Below are positions 33,347-43,501 of a stretch of 64,000 bases of DNA, piece by piece. Both the position numbers and the translations under genes were made by a program. Numbering within the stretch: position 1 is the first letter of the stretch; each line of letters starts with the position of its first letter. Source of the DNA: Talaromyces rugulosus (taxonomy: Eukaryota; Ascomycota; Eurotiomycetes; Eurotiales; Trichocomaceae); assembly GCF_013368755.1 (NCBI RefSeq), contig NC_049564.1, positions 2,550,001 to 2,614,000 of the forward strand. The letters run 5' to 3'. Under the pieces are notes generated by a model. The model ran no database searches, was not told the origin of the DNA, and saw nothing but the letters and a program-made list of their open reading frames with translations.

Positions 33347-34372
33347 CTATTTTAGGAAACGAGCAATTCTACTATTAATCCAATCTGTGTCCTCTTGGTT
33401 AGCACCGCTTCCAGCCAAATGTCCCCAGACCGACGGAATAATGGCCAATTCGGCATTCTTGAGAAGTTTTGCTTCTTTCTCACTGGCCTTCCATTTGAAA
33501 TACTGATCAGTCAGACATGGCATCAGGAGAAATCGCGCATTTAATGTCCGCAGAGCCTCGGGAAGAGGCACGCTGGGGACGCTCTGATTCAATCCTGACC
33601 GGCCTATCGTGACTCCAACGTCAGACTGTTGCCACATTCGTAGCATAATCAGCAAATTATCCGGATGCCAGTCGTCGTAATTCTTCTCTGCAGTGACAGA
33701 AGCCCAGTCCTGTAAGCTCTTGTAACCCTGTCTTTCAAAGAGGCGCTCCTCAAACCAATCAGCACTTGTCAACCAAGCCGAATATGATTGTCCAAAAGCA
33801 TGCAGTCCACGCAAAGGCAGAGAATCGCCGAAATTCCCATCATTATAGTCTGCTGAACATTCTAGCGCGGCCCGTGGTCCCTCCAAGAATTGATAGTTGT
33901 GTAAACTTGTTTTAGCCGAAGAACAAATGGCCACCACATTGCGGACCATGTCTGGATACATGCCTGCCCAGTGATAGGCGCACTGTCCACCCATGGAAAA
34001 TCCGACGATGACATCAATCGTGTTGATGCCAAGCTGCTCGTTCATAAGTTTGCATTGTGCCCGAACACAGTCACGATAATTGAGAGTGCGTGGGAAATGG
34101 GGCGTGTTTGAAGGACTCGAGGATTCGCCATTGCCGAATAAAGCGACCACAATCACTCGATAGTCCTGTAATGCACCGCTGGAAAAGTTCAGGGTAGAAT
34201 TGATGCGACCCCTGAAACAAGTTGGAATCAGTGCAATCTTCTGGTTTGATGTTGCTGTTGTCGGGTTGAATTCTCGATATGCTAGTTGCACTTGCGGAAG
34301 AACAGTGCCATCTTCGAAACTGAAGTCTTTCAACGTGAAGTATTTGATTGTCTCTTCATTATTTAGTGACAT
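33347..34372 (-). CDS. Alpha/beta hydrolase, homoserine O-acetyltransferase (MET2)-like
   Basis: Single exon, 341 aa from ATG 34372. It opens with FTLKDFSFEDGTVLPQVQLAYREFN, the typical start of the MET2-like subfamily, has ALFGNGESSSP (oxyanion region), the nucleophile elbow VIVGFSMGGQCAYHWA with Ser, a late Asp in LMPCLTDQYFKW and His in SVWGHLAGSG. This triad order fits homoserine/serine acetyltransferase-like enzymes, many of which act as esterases or acyltransferases in secondary or catabolic pathways. It is the first gene of the cluster; its promoter (34373-34573) carries a CGG-N5-CCG palindrome. A methionine-pathway role is unlikely from context. Confidence 0.85.
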   Translation of the reverse strand: MSLNNEETIKYFTLKDFSFEDGTVLPQVQLAYREFNPTTATSNQKIALIPTCFRGRINSTLNFSSGALQDYRVIVVALFGNGESSSPSNTPHFPRTLNYRDCVRAQCKLMNEQLGINTIDVIVGFSMGGQCAYHWAGMYPDMVRNVVAICSSAKTSLHNYQFLEGPRAALECSADYNDGNFGDSLPLRGLHAFGQSYSAWLTSADWFEERLFERQGYKSLQDWASVTAEKNYDDWHPDNLLIMLRMWQQSDVGVTIGRSGLNQSVPSVPLPEALRTLNARFLLMPCLTDQYFKWKASEKEAKLLKNAELAIIPSVWGHLAGSGANQEDTDWINSRIARFLK

Positions 34373-34470
34373 GTTTAATATTCCTGTGGTGCTTGAGGAA
34401 GCAAATTGCAATTTAGGAGTAACAATTTAAATAAATTTGATCCGAATGCACTACGGACTTTAGGGTAGAT

Positions 34471-34481
34471 CGGAGGACCCG
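34471..34481. promoter_or_regulatory. CGG-N5-CCG palindrome (TCGG-AGGAC-CCGA), site 1
   Basis: Perfect TCGG/CCGA arms with a 5-bp spacer, about 100 bp upstream of the alpha/beta hydrolase ATG. Paired CGG triplets are the standard target of Zn2Cys6 dimers, and spacer length sets specificity. First of six such sites in the cluster. Confidence 0.7.
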
Positions 34482-34573
34482 ACGCATTTGCCCAACGAGA
34501 GAAATCCACATCTATATACATCCAATACATCCAAATTAATCAATCGATGCCACAAATTCACATTGAACCACAA

Positions 34574-35029
34574 TTATGCCTCAAAAATAGCTGTAGCTTT
34601 AATCTCCACCAGAAATCTGGGATCTGGCAACTCTCTCACCCCGATTGTCGCTCGCGAAGGCGCACTGATACGGTCATGCCAGATTTTATTCCATTCCTCG
34701 TTCATGCCCGCATACTGTGTTTTCATATCCAGAATATAGACTGTGGCATCCACAATACTGTATAAATCCGCTTTTCCTCCCGAGGCACCTTTGATTATGC
34801 TCTCGATACGTTTTAGGACAGCAGCCGTCTGCTTGCGGATGTCTAGGTCATAGGTGCCGTCGGGCTTTTCGGTGACACCATCGTAAGTGCCGTCTGGACT
34901 GACAGCAGCGATTCCTGAGATGTAGACTGTGTGATGGGTATTTGGCTGGACGACTCGTGCATGGCAGTACCTCATAGGCCCCGTTGTCTTTTCCGGGTCA
35001 AGAAGGAAGTGTTGACCGTTGGGCGACAT
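34574..35029 (-). CDS. RidA/YjgF family deaminase (2-aminomuconate deaminase-like)
   Basis: Single exon, 151 aa from ATG 35029 (the open upstream codons lack ATG). It shows the RidA fold order: PMRYCHARVVQPNTHHTVYISGIAAVSPDG, QTAAVLKRIESIIKGASGG, DLYSIVDATVYILDM, and ending SRATIGVRELPDPRFLVEIKATA with the Arg that binds the substrate carboxylate. RidA proteins hydrolyse enamine/imine intermediates; a branch of this size comprises 2-aminomuconate deaminases of aromatic amine breakdown. It is divergent from the CYP504-type P450, and the shared 504-bp region has one palindrome. The exact substrate is inferred from context only. Confidence 0.85.
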   Translation of the reverse strand: MSPNGQHFLLDPEKTTGPMRYCHARVVQPNTHHTVYISGIAAVSPDGTYDGVTEKPDGTYDLDIRKQTAAVLKRIESIIKGASGGKADLYSIVDATVYILDMKTQYAGMNEEWNKIWHDRISAPSRATIGVRELPDPRFLVEIKATAIFEA

Positions 35030-35352
35030 TTTTTTGCGAGGTTCGATGGCTTTGTTTTCGTTGAAACTTTCTAATAGGAGCAAGAACTAATACTTATATC
35101 TAATACTTATATCTAATTTTACCTCGATAAAAAGTGCTGCTTAAGTAAACACTTAATTATTAGTACTAGTGAGGTATTACGAGAAAAGAACTCACAATTT
35201 AAAAGTTAAGATATTGCATTATATTAGGTAGTATTTCTATAGATAAACAACGGCGGTAAAAATTTAAACGTCAGAAATGAGATAATTGGTTCCATGATTT
35301 AGGATGCATGTAGGGTGGGCTCAGCTGACCCCTCGTACCACAATGCTGCTGT

Positions 35353-35363
35353 CGGACGCTCCG
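35353..35363. promoter_or_regulatory. CGG-N5-CCG palindrome (TCGG-ACGCT-CCGA), site 2
   Basis: Sits in the bidirectional promoter of the RidA and CYP504-type genes, about 170 bp from the P450 start and 325 bp from the RidA start. The symmetry extends to GTCGGA...TCCGAC (35351-35365), the most symmetric of the six sites. Confidence 0.75.
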
Positions 35364-35533
35364 ACGCTCAAATCAGGCGCATGCAATCAATGATTACGCT
35401 CGTCTCCACAGTTATCTTATCGCAGAGCAACATGTCATCGAGGTTCCGGGTGTCTTATATATATCTTCTAATACATACTTTGCATTGAAGGTCGTGTTAA
35501 TCCATTGGAGATAGTGTGCAAGTACCGTGGCAA

Positions 35534-37317
35534 ATGGATTATCAACTAAAAATGGACTTCGACACAACACCTTTTCTCGCTGCGATTCCCAAATCCTCCT
35601 ATTCCTTGGGCATCCTTGCAGCCGCAGTGGGATACTTGACCTACAGAGTAAGCGTCTGAATACAGATACACGTGCTAAAACGGACACTTGAGAAAGAAAG
35701 AAAGCAAGAAACTGACTTATGCAGTGGCTTGTAGCGACAGATATCCCTCACATCAAGGGTCTACCGGAAATCCCAGGCGCAGTTCCCATCTTCGGCCATC
35801 TGCTGAAACTAGGTGAAGACCATGCCAGTGTATGCGAGCGCTGGTGGAGACAGTATGGCCACTCTGTCTTTCAGATTCGCCTGGGAAACACCCGTGCTGT
35901 GGTTGTGAACTCATTTGAAGACTGTCTAAAGATGCTGCTGGGCCACCAGAACGCCATCATTGACCGTCCTAAGTTGTATACTTTTCACGGCATCATCAGT
36001 AGCACGCAAGGTTTTACTATTGGCTCATCGCCCTGGGACGACTCGTGCAAGAAGAAGAGAAAAGCGGCCGGAACTGCATTGGGACGACCTGCTCTCAGAA
36101 ACTACACCCAAATGTTTGATCTGGAAAGTCTCTGCATCGTACGAGACCTAAAACGCAGTAGCTCCAATGGCGAAGTGGAAATCAATGTCCGGCCATTCAT
36201 TCAGCGATACGCATTGAATACAACGCTCACCCTATGCTACGGAATCCGTATGGATGAAGTCTACGACGAGCTCCTCCGTGAAATTTTGCACGTGGGATCT
36301 GCCATTTCTCTCCTGCGTAGTGCCTCGGAGAACCTCCAGGACTACGTTCCACTTCTGCGCTACGTGCCCAATAACGAGAAAAATATCCGGTCCAAAGAGC
36401 TGCGTGATCGCCGAGATACATACTTGAATCTGTTGCTTGATAAAGTGCGTGTCATGATTAAAAATGGCACCGATAAACCTTGTATCTCGGCTGCCATTCT
36501 CAAGGACGAAGAAACAAAACTTACGGGAGTGGAAGTGTCTTCGATCTGTCTCTCGTTGGTATCTGGAGGCTTTGAGACGATCCCTGGAACACTGACATCT
36601 GCTATTGGGTCCTTGTCCACGCCGGAGGGGCAGGCCTGGCAAGATCGGGCCTATGCCGATATCAAGAAATACTACCCGGATATTCGAGATGCCTGGAGAG
36701 AATGCATCTATGAAGAGAAAGTGCCTTATATAAACGCTATCATTAAGGAGGCCGGTCGCTTCTATACTGTGAGCGCTATGAGCTTGCCTCGGAAAACAAT
36801 GACTGAAGTCAATTGGAATGGTATTATAATTCCACCAAAAACAATGATCCTGATTAACGCACAGGCTGGAAATCATGGTAATATATTCTTCATCTTTGTC
36901 GTTGTTTTCTTCAATAAACCCAAAACTAACCATATTTTAGACGTCGACCACTTTGGCCCCGACGCCGACAAGTTCAACCCAGAACGCTGGCTCAAGACAA
37001 TCGACCCACCAACTGAGAAAGAGACGGTGGGTTTGACTCACTTGAGCTTTGGGGCAGGATCTCGTGCTTGTTCCGGGAAGTTTATTGCTTCACAGCTTTT
37101 GTATAGTGCTCTCGTGCGGCTCCTTTCGACTTATAAGATTGTGGCAAGCGAAGAGAACCCTCCCAATACGGATTACGTGGATTACAATCAATTAAAATCG
37201 GCGCTTGTTGCCATCCCACGGGACTTTAAGGTCAAACTTATACCTAGGGATGATGTGATGACCACCGAGTGTTTGGTCGAAGCCGAACAACGGACGAAGG
37301 ATTACTACAGAGAGTAA
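35534..37317 (+). CDS. Cytochrome P450, CYP504 (phenylacetate hydroxylase)-like
   Basis: Exons 35534-35647, 35725-36877 and 36941-37317, 547 aa (or six fewer from the second ATG at 35552). An N-terminal membrane segment (YSLGILAAAVGYLTY) is followed by IPHIKGLPEIPGAVPIFGHL, DRPKLYTFHGIISSTQGFTI and GSSPWDDSCKKKRKAAGTAL, which are signatures I associate with CYP504A/B, the phenylacetate 2-hydroxylase and 3-hydroxyphenylacetate 6-hydroxylase of fungi. Also present: I-helix SGGFETIPGT, K-helix EAGR, heme loop FGAGSRACSG. The intron at 36878-36940 is 63 nt with no in-frame stop, so retention would insert 21 residues. Likely an aromatic ring hydroxylase in the ER. Confidence 0.88.
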
Positions 37318-37594
37318 GCAGAGCAAGACCAGCATACGTATGCTATGCTTTTTCAGCTTTTGTCTGGCATGTTCGTGTTATAAAATTCAAGTACATATAA
37401 AAAATTAGTTAGCCCTTTTCAGAATCAAATCAGAATTACCAGTTGAGACGAATATTATTTTCTTGATGTGGATTATTAGTATATCACTATTCGATTTTGA
37501 ATATCTACATAATTCTTCCGCTTACGCGAATCATCCGAAAGAAAATTTGTTCACTTGGTCAACAGCTATCATTATGCTGCACTTTAGTGGATGT

Positions 37595-37605
37595 CGGCAC
37601 CCCCG
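37595..37605. promoter_or_regulatory. CGG-N5-CCG palindrome (TCGG-CACCC-CCGA), site 3
   Basis: About 115 bp upstream of the SDR start codon, embedded in GTCGG-N5-CCGAC. Same arms and spacing as sites 1, 2 and 5. Confidence 0.72.
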
Positions 37606-37720
37606 ACACCCCGCACCGATGCTCTCATAATACATACAGAACGTCTGAATAATAGCTTTACAATGTAAATTTCATTCCATTTACATCATAATAGTTTTTT
37701 TCGATTTTCGTAATCATAAA

Positions 37721-38895
37721 ATGGCCCAACTACACGCACTAAATCTATTCAACGTCAAAGGACGAGTCGCAGTGGTGACGGGTGGGAGCAGCGGGTTAGG
37801 GGCTATGATATGCAAGGTGAAAAACACCATCATCTGTTCAAACCGTTTTTATTTGACCTAAAAACTGACAACACCAAGGGGCTGGTATCCAATGGAGCCA
37901 AAGTTTATGTGGTAGCGCTTCCCACAGATCCAATTGCTGAAATAGTCAATGAGCTCAATCAGCTTGGCTCTGAGACTGGAGGCAGTGCCTATGGGTACGT
38001 TCTCAGCCCCATAATGATACATCAAGAAATAAATACGTGTATTATCTGTCAACATTGAATGGATTGGGTGCTGATGAATAGTATGTAGCTTACCATGTGA
38101 CCTCTCCCGGAAAGAATCCATCCAAAAACTATCCCAAGCAATCTCTAGTCGAGAAAAGCAGCTCGATATGCTTATATCCAATGCCGGAATCCGTTGCGAT
38201 CCCCCAATTGCATGTAATGTGCTCACAGCACCACTAGCTGAACTGCAAGAGTCCATGTGGTCCGTTGAAGAGACGGATTGGGAAAGGACATTTCGCATCA
38301 ACACGACTGCCCATTATTTTTTGAGTGTCGCATTATTGCCACTTCTTGCTGCTGCATCTTCAGCTTCGTACGAAGGTGGCATCAGTGGCCGTGACGAGGG
38401 CCGGGGTGTCGTTGTGGTCACAAGTTCGTGTGCGAGTATGCACAATATGACCAACATCGATTTGACCAGCTATGCAGCTAGTAAGGCAGCCACTGATCAT
38501 CTAGTAAAATTATTAGCGGCCAAGTATCATAAATTTTATGTTCGGGTCTGCGGGATCAATCCGGGGTGTAAGTTCAACTTTGGTGTCTTGCTGATTGTGG
38601 TTGTCACGGTCTAAACTATTGCCTAGTCGTTCCGAGTAATATGAATCCAGTCGGAGCAGAAGGAAACGTTTTCAGTTCCCTGTTTGATAAAGTGCCTGCA
38701 AAACGAGCTGGCAACGCAGACGATATTGCGGGTACGGTTATGTATCTTGTGAGCAAGGCTGGGGTAAGTCTGTTATGGACCCTGTCTCCAGTTAATTGAT
38801 AGTTCCTGACTGATGCATGCATTTAGGCATACGTGGATGGCATCTCACTTTGTGTTGATGGCGGAAGGATACTTCTCGCAAATGGACAGGAATAA
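37721..38895 (+). CDS. Short-chain dehydrogenase/reductase
   Basis: Five exons: 37721-37816, 37879-37994, 38089-38567, 38627-38763 and 38827-38895; 298 aa. Classical SDR motifs are VVTGGSSGLG for cofactor binding, LPCDLSRKESI, LISNAGIRCD, the catalytic SYAASKAATDHL (Y-x3-K) and the C-terminal KRAGNADDIAGTVMYL and YVDGISLCVDGG. Phases and family residues were used to choose the splice sites; intron 2 uses the distal TATGTAG acceptor, since the nearer one gives a stop. NAD(P)-dependent oxidation of an alcohol or reduction of a carbonyl is expected; the substrate is unknown. In the cluster between the CYP504-type gene and the amidase. Confidence 0.88.
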
Positions 38896-39205
38896 TAAAT
38901 TAATCTGTTAAAACAGGATAAAAATATCAATTAACACGGTTTACTTGTATTGCCAGCTATAGCTATAAATCCAACTCTTTAGGAGATTGTCATAGCCCAT
39001 TTCATCTATTACGCAACAGCATATTACTTCCCTATACCCTATGGTAGATACGATATACGATACTGATACTTCTTCCATCTCGGAGTCGAAGAGCACATTT
39101 AATAAGGACTTTTTCACATGCAACCAATTAACGAATATTCAGTAGAGTCATATTACATAATAATAAACCGTTTGCAAAAGCTAATTGCCTAACTACGTTA
39201 CACGT

Positions 39206-39216
39206 CGGTGGCTCCG
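39206..39216. promoter_or_regulatory. CGG-N5-CCG palindrome (TCGG-TGGCT-CCGC), site 4
   Basis: About 170 bp upstream of the amidase ATG, in an otherwise AT-rich region. The left arm is TCGG, the right arm CCGC rather than CCGA. Confidence 0.65.
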
Positions 39217-39384
39217 CCGCTTGATATAGTACCTATCATTCCGCCCACTTTTTGTTTCCAGCTAGCTTCAAGTATTTCCGAGCATAGAGCACCAACCGAA
39301 CTAAAAAGTCAAGGATCAAGGAGGTATAGAAAGGAGGACATCAAATTCTGACCTCAAGTCGATGAGATAAAGAACACAGCCATC

Positions 39385-41197
39385 ATGTCGATTGCGTTTT
39401 TAGCCGATAAATCCCAGTCAGTAGTAACTTTACCCCTCATCTGCATTTCTTAACCTTGTCCATCCTATTATTCATTGATTAAGCTAACATATTTCTAGAT
39501 CCAAAACCACAAAAACCGACCTCTACAACATCGCTGCTAAATTAAACATCTCTATCCAAGATGGCCCCGATGCTGATGCCTACCTTCTCTTCCTGCAGTC
39601 CATGGAGGCTATCATGCAGCGTATAGATGATAGCCCAGACTACATCCACCCTTCCCTCTTGCCGATACCAACCACAGCGCCGCGAGAATTCTCATTGCCC
39701 AAACCCGGCGAGAATCCTCTCAATGCTTGGAGGCATCGATGTGAACTGGCTGCATCCCATCCGTCTAGTTCGCTGCTTGCTGGTAGGACGATTGCGGTCA
39801 AAGATAACATTTCGATCGGTGGTCTGCCCACGACAATGGGCACCTTTACGGAGATATTGTGCAAAGATGGGAACTTGCCTATCTCTCCCATCGATTCTTC
39901 AGTGGTATCGCGCATCTTAGATGCCGGGGGTATAATTAAGGGATCGTCGACTTGCGAGAATTACTGCGCATCTCCGTTGTCCTACAGCGCAGCGACAGGC
40001 CCGGTTCATTCCCCTTGGAGGTATGGATACACCACAGGCGGTAGCAGCAGTGGCTCTGCAGCTCTTGTGTCAGCGAATGTAGTTCAGCGCATGAAGAAAA
40101 CTACTGAAGGATTCGGTCCAACTGTCCACCTGGCCATTGGCAGTGACCAAGCTGGCTCTATCCGTGTTCCGGCATCGTATTGTGGTATTTACGGATTAAA
40201 GCCGACATATGGCCTCATTCCATACACAGGCGCGGCTGGTCTTGCACCTATGATAGATTATTTAGGACCCTTGGCTGAAAAATTAGAGGATATCGCACTA
40301 CTTTTGCAGGTTATGGCTGGATACGATGGCATCGATCCGCGCATGACACCTGAATCGCCGCTCCGGAATCAAGTTCCAAACTACGTGGACGAATTATCTC
40401 AATTCCGTTCTCGGGCGAGCGCTACCGATGGTGTAGGGCTGGGCTCATCCTTCAAAGTCGGCCTTGTCATGGAATCCTTCGATATATCTGGTCTCTCGGC
40501 TGAAGTCCGCGATACAGTCATAAATTCGGCGAAGAGGTACTTTTCCAAAGCCGGTGCCACTGTTTCCGAAGTCTCTATCCCGATGCACCATGAAGGCATC
40601 ATAATCTGGACGGCCGCTTCACGGCCATCATCATCGGAATGGGCTTGTCAGGGAAAGCATGGCGGATATTTATCCTTTTTACCACCACATATCCGACCCC
40701 AATGGCCGCCGGATCAGCGCATGTATGAAATGCTGACGGCCACAAACCCGGCCTTGATAAACCTGATATTCAGCAATCCCTTCCTCAACGAGCGTTTTGG
40801 ACCGGCTACAGAGGCAAAGGCACATAGAAAAGCGTTTGAATTGCGAGCTGCATATGATCGCGCGTTGCAAGATTATGATGTCCTGGTCACACCCTGTGCG
40901 CCTACGGTGGCGATGCCGCACCCCAAAATGACTGCTGATAGTAACGGACCTGGGTCGTCGATTATGGACAAGGTAAATGTCGCAGTAGGTGTGACTACCA
41001 ATACTGCGCCGTTTAATATCACGGGTCACCCGGCCATGAATGTACCATGTGGATATTCTAGTGGTGCGACCACTGCTGGATCCGAGGACGATATTTTGCC
41101 GATTGGGATGCAGGTCATTGGAAAGAGATGGGGGGATATCACCGTTCTTAAGGCAGCTGCCATCTTTGAAGAGGGTCGTCGGTTGGCTGGGGCCTGA
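39385..41197 (+). CDS. Amidase signature family hydrolase
   Basis: Exons 39385-39416 and 39499-41197, 576 aa. The Ser-cisSer-Lys machinery is complete: Lys in TIAVKDNISIGG, the Gly/Ser-rich TTGGSSSGSAALVSA, and the nucleophile region GSDQAGSIRVPASYCGIYG. The C-terminus has NITGHPAMNVPCG. Fungal relatives hydrolyse amides (acetamidase, urea amidolyase-like and glutamyl-tRNA amidotransferase A-like enzymes). There is no targeting peptide, so it is probably cytosolic. In this cluster it likely releases ammonia or an amine from an amide intermediate, a role inferred from its neighbours. Confidence 0.92.
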
Positions 41198-41595
41198 ATA
41201 TCGTCTTAGGTCGCAATGTAAGGACTTGCTGGATGTAGGCATAAGCATGCAAATTTCGTATACAATATTATACACTTGTATTCATTCCATTATACAAATG
41301 TTAGGGATAATAGGGCTCCTTCAGGATTATATCCAAAGTAGCAAACGAAAATTCAAACATTGAAGTATATGATTCTTGGTGCGTACACCGAACAGGCTTC
41401 TGAATTTAGATATATTGACATCAATTGATATTTCTTAGCATCAATTAACCTTAGCTGCTAACCAAACATTTGAAGCCTTCGGCTTGTTGGTCGGTCCTTA
41501 TTATCCAACAACATCAACGTGCGTGAACAGAATAACAGCCTGGCGTACAAAAGTCGAAAATAGTCAAATTCATAAATTGCTTTCTGAATTCGTAG

Positions 41596-43117
41596 CTATG
41601 ATTTTGCTAATCTAATTAGAATTGCTTCGTGCTTGATCCTCGAATTAAACCATTCCTTCATCTCAATACGCTCAGTAGTTATTACCGCACCCTGAAGGAT
41701 ATTACTTTGGGCTACCTTCAATGTCGCCAGCGTAAGTTCAGCCATGGCCAGATTCTTAGCTATGCATGTCCGGGTTCCTTTGCCAAATGCGAAGAAATTG
41801 TTCAGCATCGCGTCTGTGGCATTCTCCCACCTCTCAGGTTGAAAGCTCTGGGGTTCTGGATAAACAGCCTCGTCTAGATGTAACTGTGTGGCACTGACGC
41901 CGACGCTGGTTCCTTCCGGATAGAAGTGACCTTTGAATTGCCAACCACCCTTGGGAACCTCGCGAGGGAGTCGGGTTGGATTTGCCCACGAAAGTCGAAG
42001 GCCTTCACGCACGACCCCACGTAGATATGGGCCTGTGCTTAGGTCTTCGTTTTGAGCAGTCCTTTGTCGGACTTCCTCACGGAGAAGCGAGTACCTTGAG
42101 GTTCAAGTCAGTCAAAAGGAAACCACAATAATATACAGTCTATATTTGTAAGAAAACCAATACTAACACATCGGGGTATTTTGTCAAATACCATATAATT
42201 GTGGCCGTGTTTGTACTCGTTGAATCAGTCCCTGCAAAACACACATCTTTCAATTCAATCTGTGACTGTAGCGGTGAAACATGTTCCAGCAACAGGCTTT
42301 GATAGCTCCTACTTTTGGGCACGGAAGAGGCCACAAGTTGCGAGGTGAACTTGTCTATAAGTGTAAATGCAGTGTTCGTTTTGGTGTCGGCGCACCAATA
42401 TTCGGTCAATTGCTGGATTAGATCTCCAACACTGCCGGGCAAGAGGTTGAAATACGCACCCACACCGACAAAGGCGTCTACAAACGGCGAGGCAGACATG
42501 ACTTCAGTTTTCTCTCCGACACCGCCGTATCGCTGCTGGAAAAGATAGGCGCTGATGGCATCGATGGCCATGCCGCGAGCAGCATTGAGCAGATTCACCG
42601 GTTCCCCAGTCTGGCCTTCGCTGCGCAGTCGTTGTACAAAGTCGCCGACCACTTTGTCCAGCGTCGCGTCAGCATCGCGGATTGATGCGGTTGAGAACAA
42701 CGGAGACACGGCTTTGGCCCGCTGAGCACGTTCCGACAAAGTCAAGGTGGAAAAGATGGTGTGGTGGCCATCGATATCAAATTTTGAATATTGCGGGGTC
42801 TTGGGGAAACCGCCTCGCGCGACGTAGATGGGCCCGACAGCATCGCCATCGTCGAAATCCACATCATTGGGAGCCACCCGGAGGGTCCGGCCGTATTTTT
42901 TGTGCAGCTCAAAAATAACCGTACTCTCATCGCCAGCAAATGTGTGGTAGGCCAGCCAGAGCGATGTGCACGCTGCAATCCTGGGCCCGGGGATGCCGGA
43001 CAATGGGTGCCAGAACAGGCGATAGATGCATCGCAGCACGACCAGTATTGATAAGAGAACAGCTGTTCCTTGCACTCCAAACTGAAGGAGCAAGAGTGTC
43101 GTTGTTGTAAGCGCCAT
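41596..43117 (-). CDS. Cytochrome P450, second P450 of the cluster
   Basis: Two exons on the minus strand, 43117-42168 and 42094-41596, 482 aa. An N-terminal anchor (TTTLLLLQFGVQGTAVLLSI) precedes LFWHPLSGIPGPRIAACTS. The I-helix is FAGTDSTSTNTATI, the K-helix EGLR, then PERWENATD and the heme loop FGKGTRTCIAKNLA with the Cys ligand. The intron has GTTAGT donor and CTCAAG acceptor and joins KYPDV to YSLLREEVRQR correctly. The overall pattern is that of fungal biosynthetic/catabolic P450s unlike CYP504; I cannot name the family. It is divergent from the APC permease gene; the 384-bp space has one palindrome. Confidence 0.9.
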
Positions 43118-43241
43118 ATTTATTTAATGAGCATGAACAATACTTCCGCGTTACTTGCTCGGGATAGTAGACTGGGTAGGAGTATAGTTGGATGGTGTAA
43201 TATCGGCTTTAACCACCAGGAAAAGAGAGTTTAGTCGCTGT

Positions 43242-43252
43242 CGGGCGTCCCG
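43242..43252. promoter_or_regulatory. CGG-N5-CCG palindrome (TCGG-GCGTC-CCGA), site 5
   Basis: In the bidirectional promoter between the second P450 and the permease, about 125 bp from the P450 start and 250 bp from the permease start. Arms extend to TCGGG...CCCGA. Confidence 0.72.
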
Positions 43253-43501
43253 ATAACCTAAATTAAGAATTAGTTAATAAGGTTTCGCGTTGGGCTTTAT
43301 CTCTGATAAGACGAACCCACTGCAGGGGTAAATTATGATAGGCTATTCCAGACTAGGGTCGTGCATGATAATGATAGCATTGATAACGCTGATTATTTAT
43401 GTAAAACAAAGGTATGTAACACAAGGGGCTTCTCGTTTCTCTCTCTTCATTCCCTACCAACCACTTGTTCTATAATCTGCGGCAACGCGATTTAATAGTT
43501 C

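Noticed and set aside
36232..36933. 233-aa minus-strand ORF
   Set aside because: Shadow of the CYP504-like coding exon, which has clear P450 motifs.
40679..41275. 198-aa minus-strand ORF
   Set aside because: Shadow of the amidase C-terminal coding region; Cys/Arg-rich random-looking translation.
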